A stretch of DNA of 55,307 nt from contig URKH01000004.1 of NCBI GenBank assembly GCA_900548255.1, positions 1-55,307 on the forward strand, written 5' to 3'. A program made the position numbers and the translations under genes. The notes under the pieces are model-generated. The model made no database searches. It had not been told where the DNA came from and saw nothing but the letters and a program-made list of their open reading frames with translations. Positions 48,720-55,307 of the stretch are shown here, in pieces. Origin of the DNA: an uncultured Collinsella sp. (GTDB lineage Bacteria > Actinomycetota > Coriobacteriia > Coriobacteriales > Coriobacteriaceae). How positions within the stretch are numbered: the first letter of the stretch is position 1; each line of letters opens with the position of its first letter.

Positions 48720-50159
48720 CTAGTCCAGACGACGGGTCTGCGCCACGTGCTTGTACCAGTAGGCGCTTGCCTTGGGCGTGCGCTTCTGGGTTTCAAAGTC
48801 AACGTAGAAGAAGCCGTAACGCTTGTTGTAGCCATTGGTCCAGGAGAACTGATCCTGCAGGCTCCACAGGAAGTAGCCGCCCACGTTGACGCCCACCTCC
48901 ATGGCCTTGAGCAGCCAGCGCAGGTGCTGCTCGATGTAGTCGATGCGCGGCTGGTCGTCCACAAAACCGTCCTTGTAGGGGTCCTTGTAGCCCATGCCGT
49001 TCTCGGTGATGAAGATCTGCTTGTAGTTGGGGTAGCGCTGCTTAATGTAGACGAGCAGATCGAACAGACCCTCGGGATAGATGATCCAGTCCCAGTCGGT
49101 GGTGGGGATGCCGGGCTTGTTCACATGCTCGCCAATGCCCTTGACGCGCCAGCGACCGGTGCCCTTCTCGCCCGTACCGTTGTGGTGCAGGTCGTTCTCG
49201 CCGTCGTAAGCCTTGAGGAAGCGGCACTGGTAGTTGTTGACACCCAGGTAATCGTTGTAGAGCGCGGCCTCGCGCATGATTTCCAGATCATCGTCCAGGA
49301 TCTCGATGGCGCCGCCCGAGACGGCAGCCAGGCGGTTGGCGCACTCGAGGGTGTCGGGAGCATAGTCCCCGCGGAAGGTGGCGTCGAGCAAGAACTGGTT
49401 CTGCAGCACGTGCTCGTTATTGGCGGCCTTGATGTCGGCGGGGTCGTTCTCGTTGAGCGGATACTTAAACTCCAGCGATTGAATGACGCCGATCTTGCCC
49501 CTAAAACCGCCGTTGTGGAAGGCCAGCACGGCCTTGGCGTGGGCGAGCATCATGTTGTGCTCGCACTGGAAGGCCTCGGCCAGATGAGCTTTGACGCCGC
49601 CGGGGAAGGTGCCCTCGATGTAGGTGTTGGAGGCGTCGGCCCAGATCTCGTTAAAGGTGAACCAGTAGGTCACCTGGTCGGCGTACTCCTTAAAGCAGAA
49701 GGTGGCAAAGTCCACAAAGGCATCGATGGTCTCGCGGTTGAGGAAGTCGCCCTTCTCAAAGAGGGGAAGCGGCGTATCGAAGTGATGCAGCGTGACGAAC
49801 GGCTCAACATGGTGCTTATGGCACTCGGCGAAGAGATCGTGGTAGAACTGGACGCCCTCGGGGTTGATTTCGCCGGTGCCGTTGGGGAAGATGCGGCTCC
49901 AGGCAATGGAGAGGCGAATGCCGTTGATGCCAAACTCCTCGCACAGCTCCAGGTCGACGGGGTACTGGTTGTAGAAGTCCGAAGCGGGATCGGGGGAGAA
50001 ACGGCCTTGGGCTTCCAGAAAGTCGTCCCAGGCAACCTTGCCCTTACCGTGAGTGCGGGTCTCGCCCTCTACCTGGTAGGCAGCAGTGGCGCCGCCAAAG
50101 ACAAAGTCCTCGGGAAACTGCGCAGGCGGGTTGGTGACGCTAGCAGGGTTAACGGACAT
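48720..50159 (-). CDS. lacG: 6-phospho-beta-galactosidase (GH1)
   Basis: Splits lactose-6-phosphate into galactose-6-phosphate and glucose. The 479-residue GH1 enzyme has acid/base Glu171 (TFNEIW) and nucleophile Glu386 (ITENGMG). The C-terminal SWTNGYNKRYG has the Ser...Lys-x-Tyr set that binds the 6-phosphate. Close resemblance to streptococcal/staphylococcal LacG (FGGATAAYQVEG, LFAECHKHHVEPFVTLHH, YGFFYVDFETQ) favours galactoside over glucoside specificity. It lies downstream of lacE on the same strand. Confidence 0.93.
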   Translation of the reverse strand: MSVNPASVTNPPAQFPEDFVFGGATAAYQVEGETRTHGKGKVAWDDFLEAQGRFSPDPASDFYNQYPVDLELCEEFGINGIRLSIAWSRIFPNGTGEINPEGVQFYHDLFAECHKHHVEPFVTLHHFDTPLPLFEKGDFLNRETIDAFVDFATFCFKEYADQVTYWFTFNEIWADASNTYIEGTFPGGVKAHLAEAFQCEHNMMLAHAKAVLAFHNGGFRGKIGVIQSLEFKYPLNENDPADIKAANNEHVLQNQFLLDATFRGDYAPDTLECANRLAAVSGGAIEILDDDLEIMREAALYNDYLGVNNYQCRFLKAYDGENDLHHNGTGEKGTGRWRVKGIGEHVNKPGIPTTDWDWIIYPEGLFDLLVYIKQRYPNYKQIFITENGMGYKDPYKDGFVDDQPRIDYIEQHLRWLLKAMEVGVNVGGYFLWSLQDQFSWTNGYNKRYGFFYVDFETQKRTPKASAYWYKHVAQTRRLD

Positions 50160-50182
50160 GATGATCCAATCGTCTAAATCGA

Positions 50183-50216
50183 AGGGCCAGCCGGTCTTGG
50201 ATGGTCGGCTGGCCCT
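50183..50216. other. Stem-loop between lacE and lacG
   Basis: AGGGCCAGCCG and CGGCTGGCCCT form a perfect 11-bp stem in the 66-bp gap. No T-run on the minus strand, so it is more likely an mRNA processing or stability element than a terminator. Confidence 0.7.
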
Positions 50217-50225
50217 AGGCGTTAC

Positions 50226-52001
50226 TTACTTCGAAAGCTGCTCGGAGACGAAGGCGAGAGACTTGTCGCCGTTCTGGGAGAGCTCGATGTACTGCTTACC
50301 GCGGCAGGCGACGCACTTGTTGCCCACGCGCTCGCAATCCTTCTGCAGGTCGCCCAGGTAGCTGGCTGCCTGCGGGGCCAGGACGACCAGGTCAAAGTCG
50401 GGGAGCATGTCGACGTGGTTGCCATAGGCCTCGGCAGCGGTCTCCAGATTGATGCCGCGCTCCTTGGCAGCCTTGGCCAGCGCGTTGGCGAGCAGGCCCG
50501 AGGTTCCGCCACCCTGGCAGAGCACGAGCACACGCTTGCCGTTGAGGTCGCTGGCGGTCGTTGCCTCGGCAGCGGGTGCTGTGGAAGCGGTGGGGGCGTC
50601 GGCCTTCACGGCCTCGGCCGCGGCGCCGGCGGCAACGCTCTTGGCATCGGCCTTGCCCTGGAAGGCGTCGTTGAGCTTGGCGGCCTTCTCGGCGTTCTTG
50701 GCGGCGAGCTCCTCCTGGGAGATCTCGGCCTCCTCGGCGCACTTCTGGGCGTCATAGGCACGGAAGAACGGATAGTACAGGACAAAGTCGACGACCAGGA
50801 TAAGGGCGAGCATCACAAAGGCGAGCGGCTGGAAGCCCAGGCCCATGATGGTACCGATGGGGCCGGGGACGGTCCAAGGCAGGGTGTACATAAAGCCGTT
50901 CATGCCCAAGAAGTCGATAAAGATCTTGAGGATCCAGATGTTGGCGATCGGGGCAAAGACAAACGGGACAAAGAAGACGGGGTTGAGCACGATGGGTGCG
51001 GCGAACAGCAGCGGCTCGTTGACAGCGAAGCAGACGGGAACGATGGCGGCCTTACCGACGGCGCGCATCTCCTGGGACTTGGCCAGGAAGCAGAACATAA
51101 AGACCAGGACAAGCGTGGCGCCGGTGCCGCCCATGCAGACGACGAAGTACTGGGCACCCTGGGTCAGGACAGCGGAAGCGTGCTGGCCGGCCTGGAACGC
51201 AGCCAGGTTGTCGGTCATGTTGGCAACGAGGGCGGCGGCGATGGCGGGCTCGACGATCGAGGGGCCGTGGACGCCCACGAACCAGAAGAGGCTCATGGCG
51301 CCGTAGATTACAGCAAGGCCGATGTAGCCGTCGGCAGCGGTGAACAGGGGCTGGAACACCTGGATGACGCCCTGGGCAAAGCAGAAGCCAAAGGCAGCGC
51401 GGAAGACGATGTCAAAGACCCAAAAGACGGTGATGCAGACGGAGAAGGGGATGATGTCCTTAAAGGTCTGCGAGATGTTAGGCGGAACCTGCTCGGGCAT
51501 CTTGACGGTGATGTTGCGCTTAATGAAGAACTTGTAGATGATGCCGGTCACAAACGCAGCGATAAAGGCGGTCAGCAGGCCTTTGGAACCAAGGTAGGTG
51601 GTGTTGAAGCCGCTGGCAGCGTCCGTGGCGATCGTGTCGCTCGAAAGGAGCAAGAAGCCGATGATGGCCGCGCACATGCACGAGATGAAGTTGATCTGGT
51701 TGTTCTTGGGCAGATCGCGGTTCTGAGCGTCGGCGAAGTGCTTGGCTGTGGTGGCAGCGCAGGCGATGGCCAGGATACCCATGGAGTAGTTGTAGCACTT
51801 CCACAGGGCGTTGTTGATGTCATCGGGCCAGTAGAAACCCCAGATGTTGGGGACCGAGGCTACCAGGCAGAAGATGGACGAGAAGATGATGATGGGGATG
51901 ACGGAGATAAAGCCGTCGCGAATCGCCTTGAGGTACTTGTTGCGGGCGATCGCGTTGAAAAAGGGCTGGCCCTTTTCGATGATGGCGATGAGTTGCTCCA
52001 T
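50226..52001 (-). CDS. lacE: PTS lactose-family EIICB
   Basis: Imports and phosphorylates lactose. The 591-residue fusion has an EIIC membrane domain (about 1-420) with VGVHGPSIVEPAIAAAL and FAVNEPLLFAAP. An Ala-rich linker follows, then an EIIB domain with the phosphorylated Cys495 (VLVLCQGGGTSG). The matching EIIA is lacF at 53577, across the divergent regulator. AGGAGC is upstream. The linker is longer and more Ala-rich than in Firmicutes enzymes. Confidence 0.93.
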   Translation of the reverse strand: MEQLIAIIEKGQPFFNAIARNKYLKAIRDGFISVIPIIIFSSIFCLVASVPNIWGFYWPDDINNALWKCYNYSMGILAIACAATTAKHFADAQNRDLPKNNQINFISCMCAAIIGFLLLSSDTIATDAASGFNTTYLGSKGLLTAFIAAFVTGIIYKFFIKRNITVKMPEQVPPNISQTFKDIIPFSVCITVFWVFDIVFRAAFGFCFAQGVIQVFQPLFTAADGYIGLAVIYGAMSLFWFVGVHGPSIVEPAIAAALVANMTDNLAAFQAGQHASAVLTQGAQYFVVCMGGTGATLVLVFMFCFLAKSQEMRAVGKAAIVPVCFAVNEPLLFAAPIVLNPVFFVPFVFAPIANIWILKIFIDFLGMNGFMYTLPWTVPGPIGTIMGLGFQPLAFVMLALILVVDFVLYYPFFRAYDAQKCAEEAEISQEELAAKNAEKAAKLNDAFQGKADAKSVAAGAAAEAVKADAPTASTAPAAEATTASDLNGKRVLVLCQGGGTSGLLANALAKAAKERGINLETAAEAYGNHVDMLPDFDLVVLAPQAASYLGDLQKDCERVGNKCVACRGKQYIELSQNGDKSLAFVSEQLSK

Positions 52002-52034
52002 GCAATGCTCCTAAGAGTCGGTGGGTTAGCAACG

Positions 52035-52078
52035 ATGGTAACTTTTGGCGTTCGGTTGCCAAAATGTTGACGTTGCCA
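52035..52078 (-). promoter_or_regulatory. lacE promoter and LacI-type operator O1
   Basis: Minus strand TTGGCA (52062-52057), a 16-bp spacer and TACCAT (52040-52035). TGTTGACGTTGCCA at 52065-52078 abuts the -35 and fits the LacI-family frame TG-N4-CG-N4-CA. Confidence 0.7.
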
Positions 52079-52184
52079 TTTTGCGACACAAAAAAAGACG
52101 CGAACTGATGGTTCCTGTGCCTGCGAACCGTCGATTCCTTATGCGTAAACGTTTGAGCCGCCCGGTGGCTCTGTGTTTGCACAA

Positions 52185-52198
52185 TGGCAACGTTAACA
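52185..52198. promoter_or_regulatory. LacI-type operator O2
   Basis: TGGCAACGTTAACA, the inverted counterpart of O1, 120 bp away centre to centre. Its complement TGTTAACGTTGCCA fits the LacI-family consensus TGNNANCGNTNNCA fully. Confidence 0.7.
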
Positions 52199-52235
52199 TT
52201 TGGACTACAAAAGCCGTCCGGGGAAGCGGGATTGT

Positions 52236-52267
52236 CGGTGAACGGTAGGTTTTGGGTGGTGAGCGTA
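52236..52267 (-). promoter_or_regulatory. Putative LytTR-like site 4
   Basis: On the minus strand CGCTCA followed by ACCGTTCA, with the same 21-bp phase as the other sites. It is in the lacE/lacI-type intergenic region and oriented towards lacE. Confidence 0.55.
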
Positions 52268-52357
52268 TGGCGGGAGAGGCGTTGGATATACTTGGAGGCG
52301 TTCATTTTGTCTGTTGGGATGCCCGCGATGGCATCGTTGACATAGAAAGATCGACCT

Positions 52358-53362
52358 ATGGCCGCTGTTAAAAAATCGGTTTCTGTTAAGGACGTGGCGC
52401 GTCTCGCGGGCGTCTCGGAGCAGACAGTCTCGCGTACGGTGCACGATTCGCCCAGCGTGCGCCCCGAGACCAAGGAGCGCGTGCGTGCCGCCATGCGCGA
52501 GCTGGGGTATCGCCCCAATTTTGCCGGTCGATCGCTGCGCCGCGGCAAGTTTAAGACTGTCGGCGTCGCCATGTTCAACATTACCGGCACCGGCAACCTC
52601 GACCGTATGGAGGGCTTTGCCGCCGCGGCCGATAAACATGGCTATGCCATCACCCTCACTAAAGTAGACGGGCATCCGTATACCCTCGAGAGCGCATCGT
52701 CGCGCATGAGCGCGCTGCCGGTGGATGGCATGGTTGTGATCATGAATCGCATGCCGGCGGACTTTGGCACCTTCGAGCCGCTGCCCGGTATGCAGACGGT
52801 GCTCGTTACCATGCTGGAGCACCCGCTCTGTTCAACAGTCGATAACGACCAGTTCGATTGCTCGCGCCAGGTGGTCGAGTACTTGCTGGAGCAGGGGCAT
52901 AAGACCGTGCACTTTATCTCGTGTCCCGAGCGCTCGCTTTCGGGCATGCGTCGCGAGGAGGGCTGGCGCGAGACATTGCGCGCGCATGGTATTGAGCCGC
53001 CGCGACTCGTCCGTGGCGATTGGACGGCACAGAGCGGATATGCCGCCGGCCAGGTGCTTGCGGACGATCCGAACTGCACAGCCATTTATGCTTCCAACGA
53101 TGCCATGGCCTACGGCTGCATTCGCGGGCTCGAGTCGCGCGGGAAGCACGTGCCCCAGGACATAAGCGTGGTGGGTGTTGACGATAGTTTGGGCGATATC
53201 GTGCCCGATCGTCGCCTGGCTACGGTGCGCTTTGACAACAAGCGCGTCGGCATGTGGGCGGTCGACAAGATTGCCGGCGCCGAGGGCGCTGCACCCGGTG
53301 TGGAGCACATGCTGTTTCCGGGTGTGCTCGTCGAGGGCGATACGGTGCGCGATGTACGCTAG
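52358..53362 (+). CDS. LacI-family regulator
   Basis: A 334-residue repressor with the N-terminal helix-turn-helix and hinge (SVKDVARLAGVSEQTVSRTVHDSPSVRPETKERVRAAMRELGYRPN) and a periplasmic-binding-protein-like sensor (TVGVAMFNITGTGN, YASNDAMAYG, SVVGVDDSLGD). Divergent from lacE and followed by lacF, so it is the likely lac repressor here. That differs from Firmicutes, where LacR of the DeoR family controls the PTS lac genes. Confidence 0.93.
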   Translation: MAAVKKSVSVKDVARLAGVSEQTVSRTVHDSPSVRPETKERVRAAMRELGYRPNFAGRSLRRGKFKTVGVAMFNITGTGNLDRMEGFAAAADKHGYAITLTKVDGHPYTLESASSRMSALPVDGMVVIMNRMPADFGTFEPLPGMQTVLVTMLEHPLCSTVDNDQFDCSRQVVEYLLEQGHKTVHFISCPERSLSGMRREEGWRETLRAHGIEPPRLVRGDWTAQSGYAAGQVLADDPNCTAIYASNDAMAYGCIRGLESRGKHVPQDISVVGVDDSLGDIVPDRRLATVRFDNKRVGMWAVDKIAGAEGAAPGVEHMLFPGVLVEGDTVRDVR

Positions 53363-53422
53363 GGTGCGGACCTGTTTGGGTAGCCGCTAATTGTGTTCGA
53401 GAATGTTCAGATTGGTTTAAAA

Positions 53423-53454
53423 ACCGCTCACGGGCGAAAAGTGACCGTTCAGAG
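53423..53454 (+). promoter_or_regulatory. Putative LytTR-like site 5
   Basis: ACCGCTCA at 53423 and ACCGTTCA at 53444, 21 bp apart, oriented towards lacF. A degenerate LacI-like operator, AATGTTAATGTTCCTGCCA, follows near 53491. Confidence 0.6.
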
Positions 53455-53576
53455 CTCGAAATTACGTTTTGCGCTGTTCTTTTTTGTTTGAATGTTAATG
53501 TTCCTGCCATACACAGCGCAGCGCGTATGCCCGGACGCGATGCTCTCCGTTGGTTCATATGTGAAAGGAACGCAAT

Positions 53577-53915
53577 ATGGCAACCAAAGAAGAAATCTCG
53601 ATGGTTGGATTCGAGATTGTCGCATACGCGGGCGACGCCCAGACCGATCTGCTTGCAGCGCTCGATGCTGCTCGCGAGGGTGATTTTGAGAAGGCCGAGC
53701 AGCTGCACAAGGATGCCAGCGATGCACTTATCGGCGCCCACGACACGCAGACCAAGCTGCTTTCGCAGGAGGCCGGCGGCGGTGAGATGGAGATGACCTT
53801 CATCATGGCTCACGCTCAGGATACTCTCATGACCACCATGATCCTGGAGAAGCAGACCCGCTTTACCATCGATGCCTATAAGCGCATCGCCGCACTCGAG
53901 GCTAAGCTCGCCTAA
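53577..53915 (+). CDS. lacF: PTS lactose-family EIIA
   Basis: Trimeric phosphocarrier of the lactose PTS. The 112-residue product has GFEIVAYAGDAQTDLLAALDAAREGDFEKAEQL and the phosphorylated His79 in IMAHAQDTLMT. GAAAGGAA is upstream. It lies on the plus strand, apart from lacE and lacG, with its own 200-bp upstream region. Confidence 0.93.
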   Translation: MATKEEISMVGFEIVAYAGDAQTDLLAALDAAREGDFEKAEQLHKDASDALIGAHDTQTKLLSQEAGGGEMEMTFIMAHAQDTLMTTMILEKQTRFTIDAYKRIAALEAKLA

Positions 53916-53942
53916 CGAGCTCTCACAACCAAGTCCCCTTCC

Positions 53943-53975
53943 AAAAGCTCTACCGCTACCCGCGGCAGGGCTTTT
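53943..53975 (+). terminator. Terminator of lacF
   Basis: AAAAGCTCTACCGC pairs with GCGGCAGGGCTTTT through two wobble pairs; CT-rich after. Confidence 0.85.
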
Positions 53976-53989
53976 CTGCACTCCTCCAA

Positions 53990-54054
53990 GTTGCGGTGAA
54001 ATAGGGACTGAATAGGGACCGGCGGGCGCAAAACAATCCCTATTCCACCGCAAC
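53990..54054. repeat. REP-like inverted repeat C (65 bp)
   Basis: GTTGCGGTGAAATAGGGA (53990-54007) pairs with TCCCTATTCCACCGCAAC (54037-54054) with one mismatch. ATAGGGAC occurs twice in the left half. TTGGGGACAGTCTTGGTGCC follows at about 54072 and resembles the repeat at 1062. Confidence 0.8.
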
Positions 54055-54170
54055 TCATCCCGAAATAGTCATTGGGGACAGTCTTGGTGCCCGTTCGTCT
54101 TGCCGTTCGGTTTTTCGCTGGGTGGGTATACTTCCTTTCACATTAAACGCCGGACTGAGGAGGTATCCAA

Positions 54171-55202
54171 ATGCCGGATAACGGGTCAATACAAAAAAGA
54201 GACGCGCACGAGATGGCTCATGGGCGTCCTGTCCAGATAACCGAGCACACGACGGTAACCGAGCTGCAGCTCAGCCTGTCCGATGTCGTGTGCGCAAATA
54301 AAAAGCTGCAGATCGGTATCATCGTTGCGCTCGTGGTACTGGCCTTGCTGTCGGGCTTTGTGGCTCGTCCGCATTTTGCCGATACCAAGACTTGGGACTC
54401 CACCATCGAGGTTATCGACCAAAAGAAAGGTAACGTACTGGCGCTCACGGCCTCGTGCGTGGCGCTGTCTGCGGGCATTACCGCGCTGCCGGGTGATACG
54501 GGAACGCCGGTCGCCGAGCAGCTCGCGCAGCTTTCGGGTAACCTGGGCATCGTGCTTGCCGTGCTCTACCTCGAGAAATATCTGCTGACTATTTTGTGGT
54601 CGGTTGGCTTGGGCATCTTAATCCCGTTTGCGTTGGTGCTCTTTGCGGTGTCGCTTGGCATTCACGGGCGCTGGAGCACGAGCGCCGTCCTGCGCCGTGT
54701 GGCGACGCGCGTGTTGGTGGTTGCCGTGATCGGCATGGCGCTTGTGCCCGCAAGCGTATGGGTGTCGCAGAAGGTCGATGAAACGTATCGCGTAAGTATT
54801 GAGCAAGCTGAGCAAAAGGCAGCGGACGCTGCGGAAAAGACCGATACCACGGACAAGTCAGGCGAGACCAGCTCAAAATCGAACAAGAAAAAGTCCGAGA
54901 CCACGGAGTCCAAAAACGTGCTCGAGCAGTTGACTGACGGGGCCTCGAGCCTGGTCACGTCGGTGACCAGCGGTGCCAAGCAGATGACCGATGAGATTGT
55001 GCAACAGGTGACCGACCTCATCGAAGGCGTCATCGTGATGATCGTGACCTCGTGTGTGATTCCTCTACTGGTGCTCGTGGCGTTCCTATGGCTAGGACAC
55101 GTGCTGCTGGGGATCGATATCTCTGGCCCGGCGAACTATTTGACGGGCCGTTTTCTGAGCGCTCCGTCCAAACATGCCAAGAAGAGCGGGCAGTCTGAGT
55201 AG
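54171..55202 (+). CDS. Multi-pass membrane protein of unknown function
   Basis: The 343-residue protein has hydrophobic segments near 45-65, 123-140, 145-168, 178-200 and 285-310. Between the last two, an Asp/Lys/Ser-rich stretch (AAEKTDTTDKSGETSSKSNKKK) precedes an amphipathic LTDGASSLVTSVTSGAKQM region. No family recognised. GAGGAGGT precedes the ATG and a terminator follows. Confidence 0.82.
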   Translation: MPDNGSIQKRDAHEMAHGRPVQITEHTTVTELQLSLSDVVCANKKLQIGIIVALVVLALLSGFVARPHFADTKTWDSTIEVIDQKKGNVLALTASCVALSAGITALPGDTGTPVAEQLAQLSGNLGIVLAVLYLEKYLLTILWSVGLGILIPFALVLFAVSLGIHGRWSTSAVLRRVATRVLVVAVIGMALVPASVWVSQKVDETYRVSIEQAEQKAADAAEKTDTTDKSGETSSKSNKKKSETTESKNVLEQLTDGASSLVTSVTSGAKQMTDEIVQQVTDLIEGVIVMIVTSCVIPLLVLVAFLWLGHVLLGIDISGPANYLTGRFLSAPSKHAKKSGQSE

Positions 55203-55236
55203 GCGGCAAAGCGATCTTTGGAAGATCAACCGTAAG

Positions 55237-55272
55237 AAGGGCGGCCGAGACACGTTCTCGGCCGCCCTTTTG
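55237..55272 (+). terminator. Terminator of the 54171 gene
   Basis: AAGGGCGGCCGAGA pairs with TCTCGGCCGCCCTT, followed by TTGTTTG. The last 35 bases of the window show nothing recognisable. Confidence 0.9.
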
Positions 55273-55307
55273 TTTGCTGAACACATGGTCGCTACGTCTG
55301 CGCCGGG

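Noticed and set aside
50415..52070. A 551-codon plus-strand frame opposite lacE, and similar long ones opposite gatC and lacG
   Set aside because: Shadow frames from codon bias. The minus-strand genes have full PTS and GH1 signatures and proper ribosome sites.

Overview
The window reads as a chromosomal segment of a gut actinobacterium of the class Coriobacteriia, most likely Collinsella. The GC content is high and codon use favours G or C at third positions. Gene content fits as well: a tmk-holB-PSP1 cluster, family II pyrophosphatase, hypAB beside tatAC, and many PTS sugar systems with tagatose-pathway enzymes. The assignment is an inference from content, without a database comparison.

Positions 1-26,800 are mostly housekeeping. 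They hold a ROK glucokinase, Mn-dependent pyrophosphatase, NhaA antiporter, type Ic aspartate aminotransferase, a STAS protein, tatA/B-tatC-hypA-hypB, an archaeal-like topoisomerase I with a histone-like tail, and a zinc-ribbon membrane protein. Next come tmk-holB-ricT-like, comF, a possible nuclease-fold protein, a solute-binding lipoprotein behind a long leader, the hibernation factor HPF and a DegV protein. A 3-hydroxyisobutyrate-dehydrogenase-like enzyme with a Cys/His-rich tail follows, then a small membrane protein, a helical-repeat protein, an isocitrate/isopropylmalate dehydrogenase and a SurA-N-like anchored protein. Several short inverted repeats lie between these genes.

Positions 26,800-38,500 hold an XRE/DUF2975 pair and an amino-sugar region. 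That region has a mannose-family PTS (EIIA, YajC-like, EIIB, EIIC, EIID), a GntR/UTRA repressor, AgaS, an N-acetyl-hexosamine-6-phosphate deacetylase, a flavodoxin, a LacX-type epimerase, a LacC-type kinase, a decayed 3' copy of the deacetylase gene and a YhcH/NanQ-type protein. Two dre-like palindromes (TGGT-N4-ACCA) sit at the promoters of the PTS operon and of agaS.

Positions 38,500-45,700 hold a broken secreted-protein gene, tRNA-Thr(CGT), an orphan EIIB in which Tyr replaces the phosphorylated His, galM, and a galactitol/galactose-type PTS (gatABC) divergent from a DeoR regulator. Positions 45,700-48,700 form an accessory block: a toxin-antitoxin pair and a DUF4143 ATPase preceded by four direct repeats at an exact 34-bp period, with five copies of a 55-bp palindromic element around it. 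Positions 48,700-53,950 are a lactose PTS locus (lacG, lacE, a LacI regulator, lacF). The window ends with a membrane protein of unknown function.

The sugar loci appear to converge. GalNAc (via AgaS), lactose (via LacEFG, giving galactose-6-phosphate) and galactitol or galactose (via GatABC) can all feed D-tagatose-6-phosphate, the substrate of the LacC-type kinase at 36,884. Five intergenic sites near these PTS loci share an undescribed motif: two ACCGYTCA-like half-sites starting exactly 21 bp apart. This is the geometry and close to the consensus of LytTR-family regulator sites, and suggests one master regulator over several sugar loci.
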